Below, piece after piece: positions 47,278-57,465 of a DNA stretch of 64,000 nt. Below the pieces are notes generated by a model that ran no database searches, was not told the DNA's origin, and worked only from the letters and a program-made list of their open reading frames with translations. Location of the stretch: the NCBI GenBank assembly GCA_015039465.1, contig MU130477.1:430619-494618 (forward strand), given 5' to 3'. Position numbers and translations under genes: made by a program. The stretch is from Phlegmacium glaucopus (lineage: Eukaryota; Basidiomycota; Agaricomycetes; Agaricales; Cortinariaceae). How positions within the stretch are numbered: the stretch's first letter is position 1; each line of letters opens with the position of its first letter.

Positions 47278-47667
47278 GTGCGATATCTTGGAGCTTGAAA
47301 AAGCAACACATAATTGTGCTGTCAAGTACGGAAGCTGAATACATAGTGCTGACACACGCTACAAAGGAAGCGTTATGGATGCAGAGTTTTGTGAATGAAA
47401 TTTGAGGATGCTCACCAGCGCCTATTCCGATGAACTGTGATAATCAAGGGGCCATCGCATTGGCTAAGGATAATAAATTTCACTCGAGGACGAAGCATAT
47501 TGATCTTCGATATCACTTCATCAGGGAAGCTGTCCAAGACGAGAAGATTGAAATATCCTACATACCAACTGATGAAAACATTTCAGATATCTTTACTAAA
47601 GTGTTGGCAAGACCGAAATTTGTACAGTTCGTCAAAGGACTGGGATTGGGAGAGTTAGAGAAGTGAG
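47278..47667 (+). pseudogene. copia RNase H, C-terminal part
   Basis: Continues LKKQHIIVLSSTEAEYIVLT, then HATKEALWMQSFVNEI, a TGA at 47403-47405, then MNCDNQGAIALAKDN, RTKHIDLRYHFIREAV and YIPTDENISDIFTKVLARPK, the canonical copia ending. STEAEY and the DNQGA aspartate of RNase H are retained. Confidence 0.9.
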
Positions 47668-47789
47668 GTATTCAAACTCAGTTTTGGAAACAACAAGAAG
47701 CCTCATCGTGTAATCAATAACGCGATCAGCACATTCGTCATCACATGACAATCACGCACACGATTCTGGGCATCAACGGCGTTTCACTC

Positions 47790-47798
47790 AAGGGGGAG
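47790..47798 (+). other. copia polypurine tract
   Basis: AAGGGGGAG immediately before the 3' LTR, the expected plus-strand primer site. Confidence 0.7.
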
Positions 47799-47995
47799 TG
47801 TTGAATTTGTGCGAGTATCATTCCGTTGATTGTTATTTATCTTATCATTTTCTTTTATCTCTTGTTCGAGTTATTTCTCATATTACATAATCACATTCTT
47901 TTAGTGATGGAGTTTTGCTTACTACAAGTCTCAACTTTTTATCAAAAAGGTTGAGACTTACAATTCAACTGTTCTAGCTGTGAATTATTCCAACA
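47799..47995 (+). repeat. 3' LTR of copia
   Basis: 197 bp, TGTTGAATTTGTGCGAG to GAATTATTCCAACA. It differs from the 5' LTR at only a few bases (for example gatgg/gacag near 47907), so insertion is fairly recent despite the damaged coding region. Confidence 0.9.
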
Positions 47996-50038
47996 ATAGA
48001 AGCCGTCCCATTTGTTGAATGTGTCCATGCTTTCAAGATACTCAGTAAGGAGAGCCTTGTAGTTAGAATTGAATGTCCCCGGTTCTTCAAATTCACCACT
48101 TGTTTCAAATGCCTGGACAGCACACTCCAACTGCGTCATTGAGTATTATGACAGAGAGCAGGAACAAACACAGGACTTACAGCAACGAGGATAATTGCAA
48201 TAAGCCCACATGGATGGCCATAATCGAGGAGAGATTGTTCCATGTACTTGAGGAAGGGTTTAGCTAGGTTGATTACAAATGGCGTCATAAGCAAGCCTTT
48301 TGGTTTCTAGGGGAAAACAAGTGAAAAGTAAGTCCAGTATCATTATCTCAATTGCGACAAAATTCGAGAGCCTCACCTTGAAGTTTGATGCTCCTTTGAC
48401 CAGGCTATATCCAGGTGGGCATGGTTCTGCATAAATCAACTCACCCAAATGAGCTGCACAAATCTCAATTGCCCATTCCTTAATTTTGGCCTTTGATAAT
48501 TCAGAAATATAAGCTTTGACTGCCTCAATTGCATGACGAGCAATGTTGGACCGGTGTGTTTGAATGTTATCATAGATCTATGATTAGGTGAGGACTCGGA
48601 TTGGCAGGTAGTAGAGAAGAGAGTAATTATTACACTTACAGTCTGATGGAAGATATTTTTGTGGTGGGGTACATATTGGACACCCAGAAATGTCTTGCTA
48701 AATGAGTCGCAAACGAGCTTGAGGAGATGTTCTGATTCCAAAGAGAATCTATTGAAGAGGTCGCTGGAGGTCATCCACCCATAGTAGCAAGTTGCTTGGA
48801 ATTGTTTAATCAACTTTGAATTGCTAAGGGACAAGGGTAAGTCAGAGATTTTTTTTGCTGAATTAATTTGGATTATGAGAGCCGAAGGGGGCTCAATAGT
48901 TTCATATTTAATGTGGCTGCTAGCCTTTGGAATGATGGTTGTTTTGAAATGCGCAGTGGCAGCAATGCGTCAGGGATTGGCAGGGCCTGCAGGAATGTCC
49001 TTGTGTGAGTTCTATCAAAGGGGTTAGAAGAAAAAATGTAGTTAGTAAGCGAACATTTACCTCATTTCCTCAACCAGGCTTCATTTTGATTGCTTGCGTA
49101 TCAGTCTCGCTATCATCAGAGACCACCCCAACAATCTATGCAAGATTCATTAGGTTAAATGAGTGCTGTATTATTGACTGATGCTTACCTTTGTAACCGT
49201 CCTTACTAGTTTCTGTTTGCCAAACTTTGGACGGACGGATGATGCATGTCCATCGGTTAGCCCACCAATAACAACCACATTCTTTTGCTGAGCGACTTGA
49301 GTGAGCAGCTCCCTCTTGGGCTTCTGCGCCTATTGGTATGTATATATTTAATTATTCAAAGTGATGAGAACTCGTACTTACCTTTGTTTGCTTCACTGTA
49401 GTGGCAGGCTCATTGCCAGAGAGCGTCGAGTCACTACAGTCACTGTCAACATCCATCTCATCTGTTTCGGTCACGTTGTCCACAGAACGCCAGTCAAATT
49501 CTTCACCACTATTATCAGCTGTAACATCAAGGACACTTGGCTGGCGCCGTAGAACTTGTCGATGCCGCATGGCTTCCTCCTGTTCCTGATACAGCTCTAT
49601 GTTGACAAGATCCGTAATTGCGTTAGCTTTGGATGTAGCCATTTCCTTGGCTTCAACCTCTTTCGCAGCTCATTCTGCTGCAACCTCCATTTTGGTGCGT
49701 CGTCCTCTTTTCCCAATAAGGCCTAGATGCTCATTGGTTCATTTGCGTGGTCCTTTAGGTGGGGTAATTGGTGAGGCAGATTGCCTTCGCTGCTGACGTC
49801 GGCCAGTACCTCTTCCTCGGGCTTGTTCTCGGGGCTTTTTAGTTGGTGTTTCACTCTCAGAATCACTGTGAATGTTGCTAATGTTTCACTTCTTTGTAGT
49901 GTTATACGTAGCCTTTTCATCATCCTTTGCTGAAGTATGGCTGGCTGGAATGGACTCGATGCTTCCTACTTCAGGAATTTTTGGTGTGGACTTGGTTTGG
50001 ATGGTGTTAGCGGCAGTGTGGGCATGAGTAGCTGGCAT

Positions 50039-50290
50039 TGTAGGATTTAACAGGGTGAGCAGAGACGTTCAATGATTTTGTTCAGAGATGATTGATATAA
50101 GTTGTTAAGTCTAGGTGTTGGGGATGACATGTCAGGAGAAATATTTGTATTGTTAGGGTGGGATTTTTGGGGAATTATTTCGATAGTTTTCTTGAATGTT
50201 TGTTTCCTCTTATTGTCCTGCTCTTACTTTTTTTTCTCACTATTTACTAGCAAACTTCATTGTATCCTATCCACATATTTACCAGTTATA
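50039..50290. promoter_or_regulatory. divergent promoter of the two Plavaka genes
   Basis: 252 bases between the partner gene ATG (50038, minus) and the transposase ATG (50291, plus). T-rich on the transposase side. No clear TATA box. Confidence 0.45.
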
Positions 50291-52886
50291 ATGTCTCACT
50301 ACTGTGGATTCTGTGGAAAACCCTGTCTCACATTCCGTGGTCTCAGCAAGCATATCGGATTGAAGCATCAGGCTAATCTATCTGCTGAAGAAAAAAGGAA
50401 GCATTTAAAAGCTTTCAAAGTCATTACACATCCCAATTTAAATGGTAAGTTGGTCTATTTTTGAAGTGTTCACTCAACTTCACCATCGCTTCCTTGTGAC
50501 GAGAATGGAAATACTTTGCCCCCTGGTTCGCCACCACCTCCACAACATCCTGTGGATGCGACAGCATCAAATCCGTGGAATCCTTTTCAGGATCGCCTTG
50601 CATTTGAGTTTGCAGATTATCATTTTACAGAGCTCCAAAGTTCCGAGGCTCAGATTAATCAAGCATTAGATCACTGGCTCGCGTCGACTCTTCTTGCTGG
50701 TGGAGACGCTGATGATATTCCCTGGAGAACAGCACGGGAAATGTATACAACCATCAACTCCATTAAAGAAGGTCCAGTGCCATGGAAAATGGTCAAATTC
50801 AAATATACTGGACCTTTACCACCTGGAACACCACCAAAATGGATGCTCAAAACATACGAACTCTGCTTCCGTGATCCACGCATTGTATTACTCAGCCAGA
50901 TCGCATTGCCCGACCTCCAAGACCATTTTAACTATGTCCCTTACATGCAATTCAATGAAAAGAAGGATTGTGTGTGGTCAAACCTGATGTCTGGATCATG
51001 GGCTTGGGATGAAGCGGTAAGAGTTATCATTCTTCTGGGCTTTCATCCACTTATTTCATGTTAGAATGATATTATCCGTGACAATCCATTGGCCCGAGGA
51101 TCTATGCTCATCCCAATTGTTGCAGGTAGTGATAAAACAACAGTTTCTGTTGCAACTGGGCATCAAGAGTTTCATCCTGTCTATGTTGGTGCTGGCAATA
51201 TGGACAATACAGCACGATGCTCACGTTCTCTGGGAATGGAGCCAGTCACACTTCTTCCTATTCCAAAAAGTAAGTTCCTAAGTTTTCCATGAATTTCATA
51301 CTAACGAAGTATTATAGCAAGCAAAAAACATTGGAAATGGACTGAATTTCAGACTTTCTGTCGCCAACTCTATCACACAAGTTTAATGTGTGTTTTCTTG
51401 TCGTTAAAACCATCAATGACCACACCAGAGGTTGTGTGCTGTCCAGATGGACATTTTCGACGTATTATCTTTTCTCTTGGTCCATATATCGCAGATTACC
51501 CAGAGCAAGTCTGGCTGGCTGGGGTTGTTCAAAACTGGTGTCCAGTGTGAGTTCATTTTTTGAATGCAATGAATATCCCTGAAATTCTTGTCAGATGCAA
51601 AGCCACTCCTGATAACTTGGATAATCCACATGCTAATCTATGCTCACACCAAAAAACTGAGTTTCTTATTCAGAATTTTGATCCTGGTATACTTTGGAAT
51701 AATTATGGTGTTAGTGATGATGTTGTGGTAAGTTCTTAATTGATTTCTCATTCATACCACTGAAAATTTGTCAGCCCTTTACATCTCACTTTCCACAAGC
51801 AGACATCCATAAGCTTTTGACGCCAGACCTACATCAGTTAATCAAAGGAACTTTCAAGGACCATCTCGTTACTTGGGTTGAAGAATACTTGATCGCAACG
51901 CATGGGGCAGCAGGAGCATTACATTATATCCAAGAAATTGACCATTGGTAAACCCTTTCTTATTCTTTTTATTTTCTATCAGTTTAACATTATGAAAATC
52001 CATGCAGCATCTCTGCTGTGCCTGCTTTTACTGGCCTACAACGCTTCCCTGATGGTCGTGATTTCTCACAGTGGACAGGTGATGACTCAAAAGCGTTGAT
52101 GAAGGTTGCCAATTTGTTAATAATCACGATTTATTCTAACAGGACTCAATTTAGGTTTATCTCGCTGCTGTCAAAGGCTTAGTTCCTGAGGAGATGGTGG
52201 AATGCATTGCAGCTTTTATGGAGTGCTGCTACATTGCCCGTTGCAACGTGATCACTTCATCTGATCTAGAAGAATTCGCACAACACCAAACACCATTCCA
52301 AGAACTTAGGAACATCTTCATCACGACTGGTGTCCAATCATCAATTTCTCTCCCCCACCAACATTCTCTTCATCATTACATTTCAAAAATAGAGCTCTTT
52401 GCATCTCCTAATGGCATCTGCTCATTGATAACTGAATGTAGACACATTACAGCAGTGAAAGAGCCTTGGAGACGTTCTAGCCGTTTTAACGCACTACCTC
52501 AGATGGTTGTGACCATATCCAGGTTGGACAAACTCTCGGCATTGCGTCGTGTCTTCCGTAATTGTGGCATGCTTGAAGGCACGCTATCTCAACATGCTTT
52601 GGCAGCCGTCACAGGCACTTTGCCACCAATCCTTCCTTATGGCACCTCAAACAGCCCCGACAATGAGAATACGAGCGACAATGAGAACGATGATGATGAA
52701 TTAGATGACAGTGGCCCACTCTCTGGACCTAAAACGCTGGCACAGGTCATGCTTGTGGTGAAGCCAGGTCAGTATCTCTGAGTCATATCTGATGTTGCTA
52801 CTCACCCATATCTCTCAGAACAAAACTACCCAAAGATGTTAGATACACTTGCTCTCTACATCAAGCAACCAGCTTTTCCAGCAATA

Positions 52887-54437
52887 CTTTACGGTCCCCC
52901 ACCCTTTCCAATTGGAATTCCTTGGAAACATTTGGAATCCTTGGAATCCTTGGAAGTCCTTGGAATTCCAAATAATTCCAATTGTTTCCAGGATGTTTCC
53001 AAGGAATTCCAAATGTTTCCAAGTAATTCCAATTGTTTCCAAGATTATTTCCAATTTCATTCCAACTGTGTCCAAGGAATTCCAAATGTTTCCAAATGTT
53101 TCCAAGGAATTCCAAATGTTTCCAAGGAATTCCAAATGTTCCAAGTGTTTCCAAGGATTCCAAGTGTTTCCAAGAATTCCAATTGCCAACTTCCTAATCA
53201 AGTAATTAATCACCTGACTTGTAGCATATGACAAATAAAAGAATACCAGTAAGGAGGATTGAACCAAAGGCCTTGAGAAAGGTCATGTGACATAATTCCC
53301 ACACTGCATCAGTGATCTACCAACTGCACCATCATTGCTTGTATATATATAAAAACTAATGGTTATATATACCCCTCCCACCTGACTAAATAATATATTC
53401 TGGCACTTGCTGAAGGGCTACTACCATGTATTATATACCAAAATGTTCAGAAAAATGAGGGGAATCCATTGGTAATAAAATCGCGATGTGATACGCACTT
53501 TGATATGCAGTTATACGCGAAATACTGCAGAATATACAGTAAAATAATGCGCTCTATGCTTATAAATGAGCCGAACATGACGCACCTTATACCGATAGAA
53601 ATCTACACTGCTAGGGAATCTAACCATACTATGAGCGTGGGAATATAAGCCCTTTTTCAATATTAAAACATATAAAATGTGTAAAAACACGCACCAGACA
53701 TGGCGCATGCACGTGATTTATATATATTCTGAACGCTGTTATTAGCACGATTCTATCGGTATAGGGTGCGTCATGTTCGGCTCATTTATAAGCATAGAGC
53801 GCATTATTTTACTGTATATTCTGCAGTATTTCGCATATAACTGCATATCAAAGTGCGTATCACATCGCGATTTTATTACCAATGGATTCCCCTCATTTTT
53901 ATGAACATTTTGGTATATAATACATGGTAGTAGCCCCTCAGCAAGTGCCAGAATATATTATTTAGTCAGGTGGGAAGGGTATATATAACCATTAGTTTTT
54001 ATATATATACAAGCAATGATGGTGCAGTTGGTAGATCACTGATGCAGTGTGGGAATTATGTCACATGACCTTTCTCAAGGTCTTTGGTTCAATCCTCCTT
54101 ACTGGTATTCTTTTATTTGTCATATGCTACAAGTCAGGTGATTAATTACTTGATTAGGAAGTTGGCAATTGGAATTCTTGGAATTCCTTGGAATCCCTAC
54201 TTGGAATCCTTGGAATTCCTTGGAAACACTTGGAACATTTGGAATTCCTTGGAAACAGTTGGAATGAAATTGGAAATAATCTTGGAAACAATTGGAATTA
54301 CTTGGAAACATTTGGAATTCCTTGGAAACATCCTGGAAACAATTGGAATTATTTGGAATTCCAAGGACTTCCAAGGATTCCAAGGATTCCAAATGTTTCC
54401 AAGGAATTCCAATTGGAAAGGGTGGGGGACCGTAAAG
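52887..54437. mobile_element. palindromic TIR element in the Plavaka transposase
   Basis: Both ends read inward CTTTACGGTCCCCCACCC followed by TTTCCAATTGGAATTCC. The interior is arrays of TTGGAATTCC/TTGGAAAC units on both arms, a tRNA-like segment and AT-rich DNA. No transposase. A third copy of this end closes the whole interruption at 55286, so 52887-55286 behaves as a compound insertion. No target duplication could be fixed because the flanks are also duplicated in inverse. Confidence 0.6.
54020..54095 (+). other. tRNA-like pol III promoter (SINE-like) in the palindrome arm
   Basis: TGGTGCAGTTGG (54020-54031) fits an A box, and GGTTCAATCC (54086-54095) a B box, at tRNA-like spacing. The inverted copy lies at about 53256-53330 on the minus strand. 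The intervening sequence does not fold as a normal tRNA that I can recognise, so this is a tRNA-derived remnant rather than a tRNA gene. Confidence 0.5.
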
Positions 54438-54981
54438 TATTGCTATAGGAAAAGCTGGTTGCTTGATGTAGAGAGCAAGTGTATCTAACATCTTTGGGTA
54501 GTTTTGTTCTGAGAGATATGGGTGAGTAGCAAGGCATCAGATATGACTCAGAGATACTGACCTGGCTTCACCACAAGCATGACCTGTGCCAGCGTTTTAG
54601 GTCCAGAGAGTGGGCCACTGTCATCTAATTCATCATCATCATTCTCATTGTCGCTCATATTCTCATTGTCGGGGCTGTTTGAGGTGCCATAAGGAAGGAT
54701 TGGTGGCAAAGTGCCTGTGACGGCTGCCAAAGCATGTTGAGATAGTGTGCCTTCAAGCATGCCACGATTACGGAAGACATGACGCAACACTGAGAGTTTG
54801 TCCAACCTGGATATGGTCACAACCATCTGAGGTAGCACGTTAAAACGGCTAGAACATCTCCAAGGCTCTTTCACTGCTGTAATGTGTCTACATTCAGTTA
54901 TCAATGAGCAGATGCCATTAGGAGATGCAAAGAGCTCTATTTTCGAAATGTAATGACAAAGAGAATGTTGGCGGGGGAGAG

Positions 54982-55008
54982 AAAAAAAAAAAAAAAAAAA
55001 AAAAAAAA
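54982..55008 (+). repeat. 27-base A run
   Basis: An uninterrupted A run at the outer edge of the palindrome's right arm, directly before the next GGAATTCC array. It could be a retroposition tail or slippage. Confidence 0.8.
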
Positions 55009-55286
55009 TCAATTGGAAAGATCCCTTTGTGATTCCAAGGAATTCCAAGGATTCCAATTGGAAACTGGATTTCTACTGGAAAGCTTGGAATGGGAATGTT
55101 GGAATGGGATTGGAAAGAAATTCCGAGAATACATGACTTTACAGTGAGACACAGTACTAAATTCTTCCAATTGGAATTCCAAGGAATCCAAGAAATTCCA
55201 AGGGTTTCCAAAGGATTCCAAAGAATTCCAAGGGATTCCAAAGGATTCCAAGGAATTCCAATTGGAAAGGGTGGGGGACCGTAAAG
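55009..55286. mobile_element. second, partial GGAATTCC-array element end
   Basis: Two blocks of GGAATTCC/CCAAGGATTCC units flank a short unique part (acatgactttacag...), ending AATTGGAAAGGGTGGGGGAC then CGTAAAG, the same terminus as at 52887 in reverse. Left end not found. Confidence 0.55.
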
Positions 55287-56080
55287 ACCTCCTTTTCCAG
55301 TGGCACTTCAATGATTTGTCTACACACAACGACATCCCAATTACAAAGATTTTCCTCCACAGCTTCCCGAAATTTCCTCCAAAATCTCAGTATTTCATTC
55401 AGCTGTCGCATCATTTTATGCACCAAGTGATCTTTGTGGGGCTCGCAGCATGTACCATGAGCGGATTCATGCAAATCCCAGATGGAAGGGGAATCATTGA
55501 TTTGATATGGTGTTTGTTGTGATTTCTGATGATGTGGCAGGGGATGAAGGCCTATTCATGCGCGGCATGCTGGTGGCACGTATCCTTCTCTTCTTTTCAT
55601 TTTATGACCCCAAGCTTCGGAAGGAGTTTCCATGCGCTCTTGTCAACTGGTTTATTCCAGTCATTGAGGACTCAGACCCTGATCCATCAACTGGGATGTG
55701 GGTTCTTAAACCGGAAGTTTTGGGAGGAAAGCTGACACTTGAGGTAATACATCTTGATGCCATTGTTTGAGGAGCACACCTCTTGCCACAGTATGGTTCG
55801 GGCTTTCTCCCCGAAGATTTCTCTTACAAAATTGACACTCTTGATGCCTTTAAGTCCTATTTTGTGAACCATCTTATTGATTATCATGCCCATGAACTCA
55901 TTAGGTCCTCTTAATTCATTAGCATGGACTTTACAGACTTTACGAGCTTTACATACTTTTCTGACTTTATGTAGGTCCCAAACAAGACTTTAGTACTTTA
56001 CAAACTTTAGACTTTAGATATGGCCTCTGTAAAGCTAAAAAGTCCAAAAAGTTGTAAAAAAAGTTGATGTTTTGCTGATG

Positions 56081-56155
56081 AAATCTCTTGAATCTGACCG
56101 GTGTAATCTACAGAGCGCTATGAATTCAGTTAGAAAGCTTCCACTGCCTTCCAGT
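56081..56155 (+). repeat. R0 repeat, piece right of Plavaka
   Basis: AAATCTCTTGAATCTGACC and GAATTCAGTTAGAAAGCTTC match 32068-32125. Ends at the target duplication of the next transposon. Confidence 0.7.
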
Positions 56156-57465
56156 GGGGTCGGCAATCTCAGGCAGTGTGACATACTGTAACATCATGGT
56201 CACCCTCAAATAAGTGACCCACGGAAATTGTGCTTTCCACAATGGCTTGCAGCCCAGCCTGGGTGGTTTTATTACATCATAAGTATCAAAACAATTTAAT
56301 TTGAGGTTTTAAATGTTTGTAGGAGGTATAGATGTTGCTGAGTGACAGTAATCCCTGCCAAAAGTGCTAAATTAAAAAACCTAAAATTGAAGCTTTATAG
56401 ACTCTGCAGGAAGCCATTTAAACAACAAGCTCTAGTGAGATAAAATGTTTCTTATGTACGGAACTTTAATTACTCTTGATTACTTTTTTTACATAATAAA
56501 TTTTAGTAAAGATAGCAGTGTAATTTCCATAAAAGGAAGGTTTAAAAAATAAGGAAAAATATTTTGATCAAGAGATATTGTCCAGATTGATGAAAAAATG
56601 ATACTTTGTTATTGGACTAGAAGCAAAGACCATACTAGGATACAAGTTACTGATACAGTATCTATAAGGATGAAAATGTATGAATGTACTGCCAAATTCA
56701 GCCTCAGGAACGTGATAGTGTAAGCAACTGTCATCCAACAAAAAGAAGAACGGTCACAGATAAATCAACAAGATTGCTATCACATCTGTCCGTAGTGATA
56801 GACGACCTGACTTAGTATGAAGTCAAAAATTTAGTCATATAGTGTTGGTAAACAAGCCTATTCTACCTCTAAATTATACTTAGCCTTCAAGATTTAGCTC
56901 TGATCTTGATCTGATTGGACTGATATCCTGGTATTGCAGTTCTTGATATCTAAAAACATGTAAGTTTTAATTTCCTTATGTTTCTCAAGTATATTAAAGC
57001 TCTAACTGTTCAAAACTTCAATCTACAGTTACAATTCACCAAATTTCCTCACATTTTTACCTTTTGACCAGTCATGCCCCCAAAAGGAGCTCGAGCCCGA
57101 ACAGCTAACCTTGAAAATCTCCAAAAGGCAAGAGATGCTAACCTTCTAAAATATCCTGCAGCTTCTGCTTCTGCTTCTACTTCTGCAAACTTTGAGAGTA
57201 CAGTAATTCAATATCAGCAGCAACTTGCAGATATGGAGGTTCAAATTACTTCTCTTGAAGTTGAGCTAGAAAAGTCTCATGAGCAGTGTTCAAAATTCTC
57301 AGAGCTTCTGGAGAATGCTCAAAAATATATTGAGCAGTTAAAATCTGCACTTGAAGTTGAAAAAGATTGTTACAAAGATCTTTATTGCCAGATGTGAAAT
57401 GAATGTTGTGCTCAGCAGTGTGCCAGTAAAGGCAAAGCTGTTCTTAAGGAAACTGTTGCTGAGTT

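Larger units (their letters stand above)
37324..47995 (+). mobile_element. Ty1/copia retrotransposon, dead, with four nested insertions
   Basis: LTRs of 197 bp (5' copy split by a mariner) and a 5-bp duplication ATAGA (37319-37323, 47996-48000). The internal order gag, protease, integrase, reverse transcriptase, RNase H is copia order. Subtracting mariner (831 bp plus TA), hAT (2147 plus 8 bp) and two 1.4-kb LTR-like repeats leaves about 4.9 kb, the normal copia length. It is inserted in the Plavaka partner gene. Pol carries many TGA stops, a frameshift near 45083 and damaged catalytic residues. Confidence 0.9.
37190..50038 (-). pseudogene. Plavaka-associated partner gene (DUF6532-like), split by copia
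   Basis: Divergent from the transposase. The N-terminal part (MPATHAHTAANTIQTKSTPK onward) is basic and Ser/Lys-rich, with charged coiled stretches (YQEQEEAMRHRQVLRRQPS) and acidic ones (DEMDVDSDCSDSTLSGNE). The C-terminal domain reads LLKLVCDSFSKTFLGVQYVP, YDNIQTHRSNIARHAIEAVK, KPKGLLMTPFVINLAKPFLK, LECAVQAFETSGEF and MDTFNKWDGFY. Removing copia and one target copy, the frame continues VACDFVRKRRNSGLGHGSLD to SSPTRA and a stop. This layout resembles DUF6532 proteins of Agaricomycetes; function unknown. At least three in-frame TGA codons (near 49888, 49735 and 49675) mark it as dead. Exons are separated by short introns. Confidence 0.55.
52345..54984. repeat. 2.64-kb palindrome (arms about 1.25 kb, loop about 150 bp)
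   Basis: The left arm 52345-53600 and right arm 53748-54984 are reverse complements with small differences and short indels. From the outside in they contain part of a Plavaka transposase exon, a repeat-element end (CTTTACGGTCCCCCACCC), arrays of GGAATTCC/TTTCCAAG units, a tRNA-like segment and AT-rich sequence. The loop is 53601-53747. Differences between arms (for example two codons in the exon part and several array units) argue against a simple assembly duplication. Confidence 0.85.
50291..55914 (+). pseudogene. Plavaka transposase, broken
   Basis: Starts with a C2H2-like finger (YCGFCGKPCLTFRGLSKHIG). The transposase body follows in several exons: DDIPWRTAREMYTTINSI, KFKYTGPLPPGTPPKWMLKT, WSNLMSGSWAWDEA, PIVAGSDKTTVSVATGHQEF, CPDGHFRR..LGPYIADYPEQVW, LIKGTFKDHLVTWVEEYL, ISLPHQHSLHHYISKIELFA and VKEPWRRSSRFNALPQMVV. 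After QNYPKMLDTLALYIKQPAFP (about 52878) the gene is interrupted at 52887. It resumes near 55287 with DLLFQWHFNDLSTHNDIPIT and ends with PCALVNWFIPVIEDSDPDPS and YFVNHLIDYHAHELIRSS (stop 55914). A frameshift near 55425 and TGA codons near 55498 and 55768 damage this last part. The order and motifs match the Plavaka family of mushrooms. Confidence 0.8.
36971..56080. mobile_element. Plavaka (CMC/CACTA-like) transposon with nested insertions
   Basis: Ends CATCAGCAAAA (36971) and, in reverse, CATCAGCAAAA (56080). The uninterrupted R0 repeat (ACCAAATCTC near 32068) compared with the flanks (ACCAA ... AAATCTC) suggests a 2-bp AA duplication. Subterminal regions at both ends are dense in AAAGTTGT/TTTACA-like units, as expected for CACTA-type transposase binding. 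It carries a transposase gene (+) and a divergent partner gene (-). About 10.7 kb of the 19.1 kb is a nested copia and about 2.4 kb an insertion in the transposase. Both genes contain stop codons, so the copy is dead. Confidence 0.75.

Noticed and set aside
53250..54100. True tRNA genes in the palindrome arms
   Set aside because: A and B boxes are present, but no acceptor or anticodon stems could be paired convincingly.
52345..54984. Palindrome as a pure assembly mirror artefact
   Set aside because: The arms differ by substitutions and array-length indels, and unique loop sequence separates them; still worth confirming with long reads.
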